From Pseudomonas hefeiensis (GTDB taxonomy: Bacteria; Pseudomonadota; Gammaproteobacteria; Pseudomonadales; Pseudomonadaceae), in NCBI RefSeq assembly GCF_030687835.1, contig NZ_CP117449.1, positions 3,906,001-3,970,000 on the forward strand: a DNA stretch of 64,000 bases, read 5' to 3'. This document shows positions 63,439 through 64,000 of the stretch, one piece after another. Each line of letters starts with the position of its first letter. The stretch's first letter is position 1. The notes beneath the pieces were generated by a model. The model was not told the origin of the DNA, made no database searches, and worked only from the letters and a program-made list of their open reading frames with translations. The position numbers and the translations under genes are program-made.

Positions 63439-64000
63439 ACCTACTCTTTCTGACTTTCGTATTTCCCCTCATCGGTTTCCTGCTGCTGTCGTTCTCTCGT
63501 GGACGCTGGTCGGAAAACCTTTCGGCGCTGGTTGGCGTAGGGTCCATCGGCCTGTCTGCCATCGTCACCGCCTACGTGATCTGGCAGTTCAACGTCGCCC
63601 CGCCGGAAGGTGGCGCGTACGTGCAGGTGCTGTGGCAGTGGATGGCGGTGGAAGGCTTCACGCCGAACTTCGCCCTGTACCTGGATGGCCTGTCGGTGAC
63701 CATGCTGGGCGTGGTGGTCGGTGTGGGTTTCCTGATCCACCTGTTCGCCTCCTGGTACATGCGTGGTGAAGCCGGTTACTCGCGCTTCTTTGCCTACACC
63801 AACCTGTTCATCGCCAGCATGCTGTTCCTTGTGCTCGGCGATAACCTGCTGTTCCTGTACTTCGGCTGGGAAGGCGTGGGCCTGTGCTCGTACCTGTTGA
63901 TCGGTTTCTACTACAGCAACCGCAACAACGGGAATGCCGCACTCAAGGCGTTCATCGTGACCCGGATCGGCGACGTGTTCATGGCCATCGGCCTGTTCAT
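63435..64000 (+). CDS. nuoL: NADH-quinone oxidoreductase subunit L, 5' part
   Basis: The first 188 residues of an antiporter-like membrane subunit of complex I; the gene runs out of the window. Hydrophobic helices alternate with [23 protein letters not shown] and [17 protein letters not shown], the proton-channel helices with conserved Asp and Glu. The ATG overlaps the nuoK TGA as ATGA. Confidence 0.95.
   Translation, partial: MNLLFLTFVFPLIGFLLLSFSRGRWSENLSALVGVGSIGLSAIVTAYVIWQFNVAPPEGGAYVQVLWQWMAVEGFTPNFALYLDGLSVTMLGVVVGVGFLIHLFASWYMRGEAGYSRFFAYTNLFIASMLFLVLGDNLLFLYFGWEGVGLCSYLLIGFYYSNRNNGNAALKAFIVTRIGDVFMAIGLF

Overview
This 64 kb window looks like chromosome from a Pseudomonas fluorescens-group bacterium. 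The evidence is GC-rich coding usage, a dozen REP/REPIN-type palindromes of the kind scattered through P. fluorescens genomes, and a core gene order familiar from Pseudomonas (tusDCBE, cysG-serS, lolA-ftsK, trxB-aat-bpt-infA, clpA-clpS, cspD, icd/idh, mnmA-hflD-purB, aceA, nuoA-N). I see no prophage, integrase, insertion sequence, CRISPR array, rRNA or tRNA. Species assignment is inference.

The left third (1-20 kb) is variable metabolic and regulatory DNA. It starts with the 3' part of a KefC-type K+ efflux gene, a RidA-family deaminase, a hotdog thioesterase and a small lipoprotein. A divergent sugar/polyol module follows (3.3-8.2 kb): an NHS-type MFS permease, a sugar phosphate isomerase/epimerase-like enzyme and a Gfo/Idh/MocA dehydrogenase, opposite a LacI-type repressor, with a perfect 18-bp operator placed just downstream of a near-consensus promoter. 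Next comes a TAXI-TRAP uptake system (binding protein, fused permease, DUF1850 protein) facing a Tat-exported SMP-30/gluconolactonase. Then come an orphan RsbRD-type histidine kinase, a DMT exporter, a TPR plus double winged-helix regulator paired with a cytoplasmic beta-propeller protein, an isochorismatase-like hydrolase, a GNAT acetyltransferase, a lipoprotein, and a pair of very small proteins, the first with a helix-turn-helix.

The middle (20-50 kb) is core housekeeping. It holds tRNA 2-thiouridylation (tusDCBE, and later mnmA), siroheme synthesis, seryl-tRNA synthetase, fluoride export, replication restart, lipoprotein sorting, chromosome segregation and thioredoxin reductase. It also holds a nearly complete N-degron pathway (aat, bpt, clpA, clpS) around infA, two unrelated isocitrate dehydrogenases back to back (icd, idh), purB, the ribosomal oxygenase roxA, and isocitrate lyase aceA. 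The aceA promoter carries a TGTAGT/ACTACA inverted repeat that resembles an RccR site. An HBM-type chemoreceptor, possibly for organic acids, lies convergent to aceA.

The right end (53-64 kb) is the NADH:quinone oxidoreductase operon, nuoA, B, CD (fused), E, F, G, H, I, J, K and the start of nuoL. It has a strong hairpin between nuoF and nuoG and a Fur-box-like sequence in its long upstream region.
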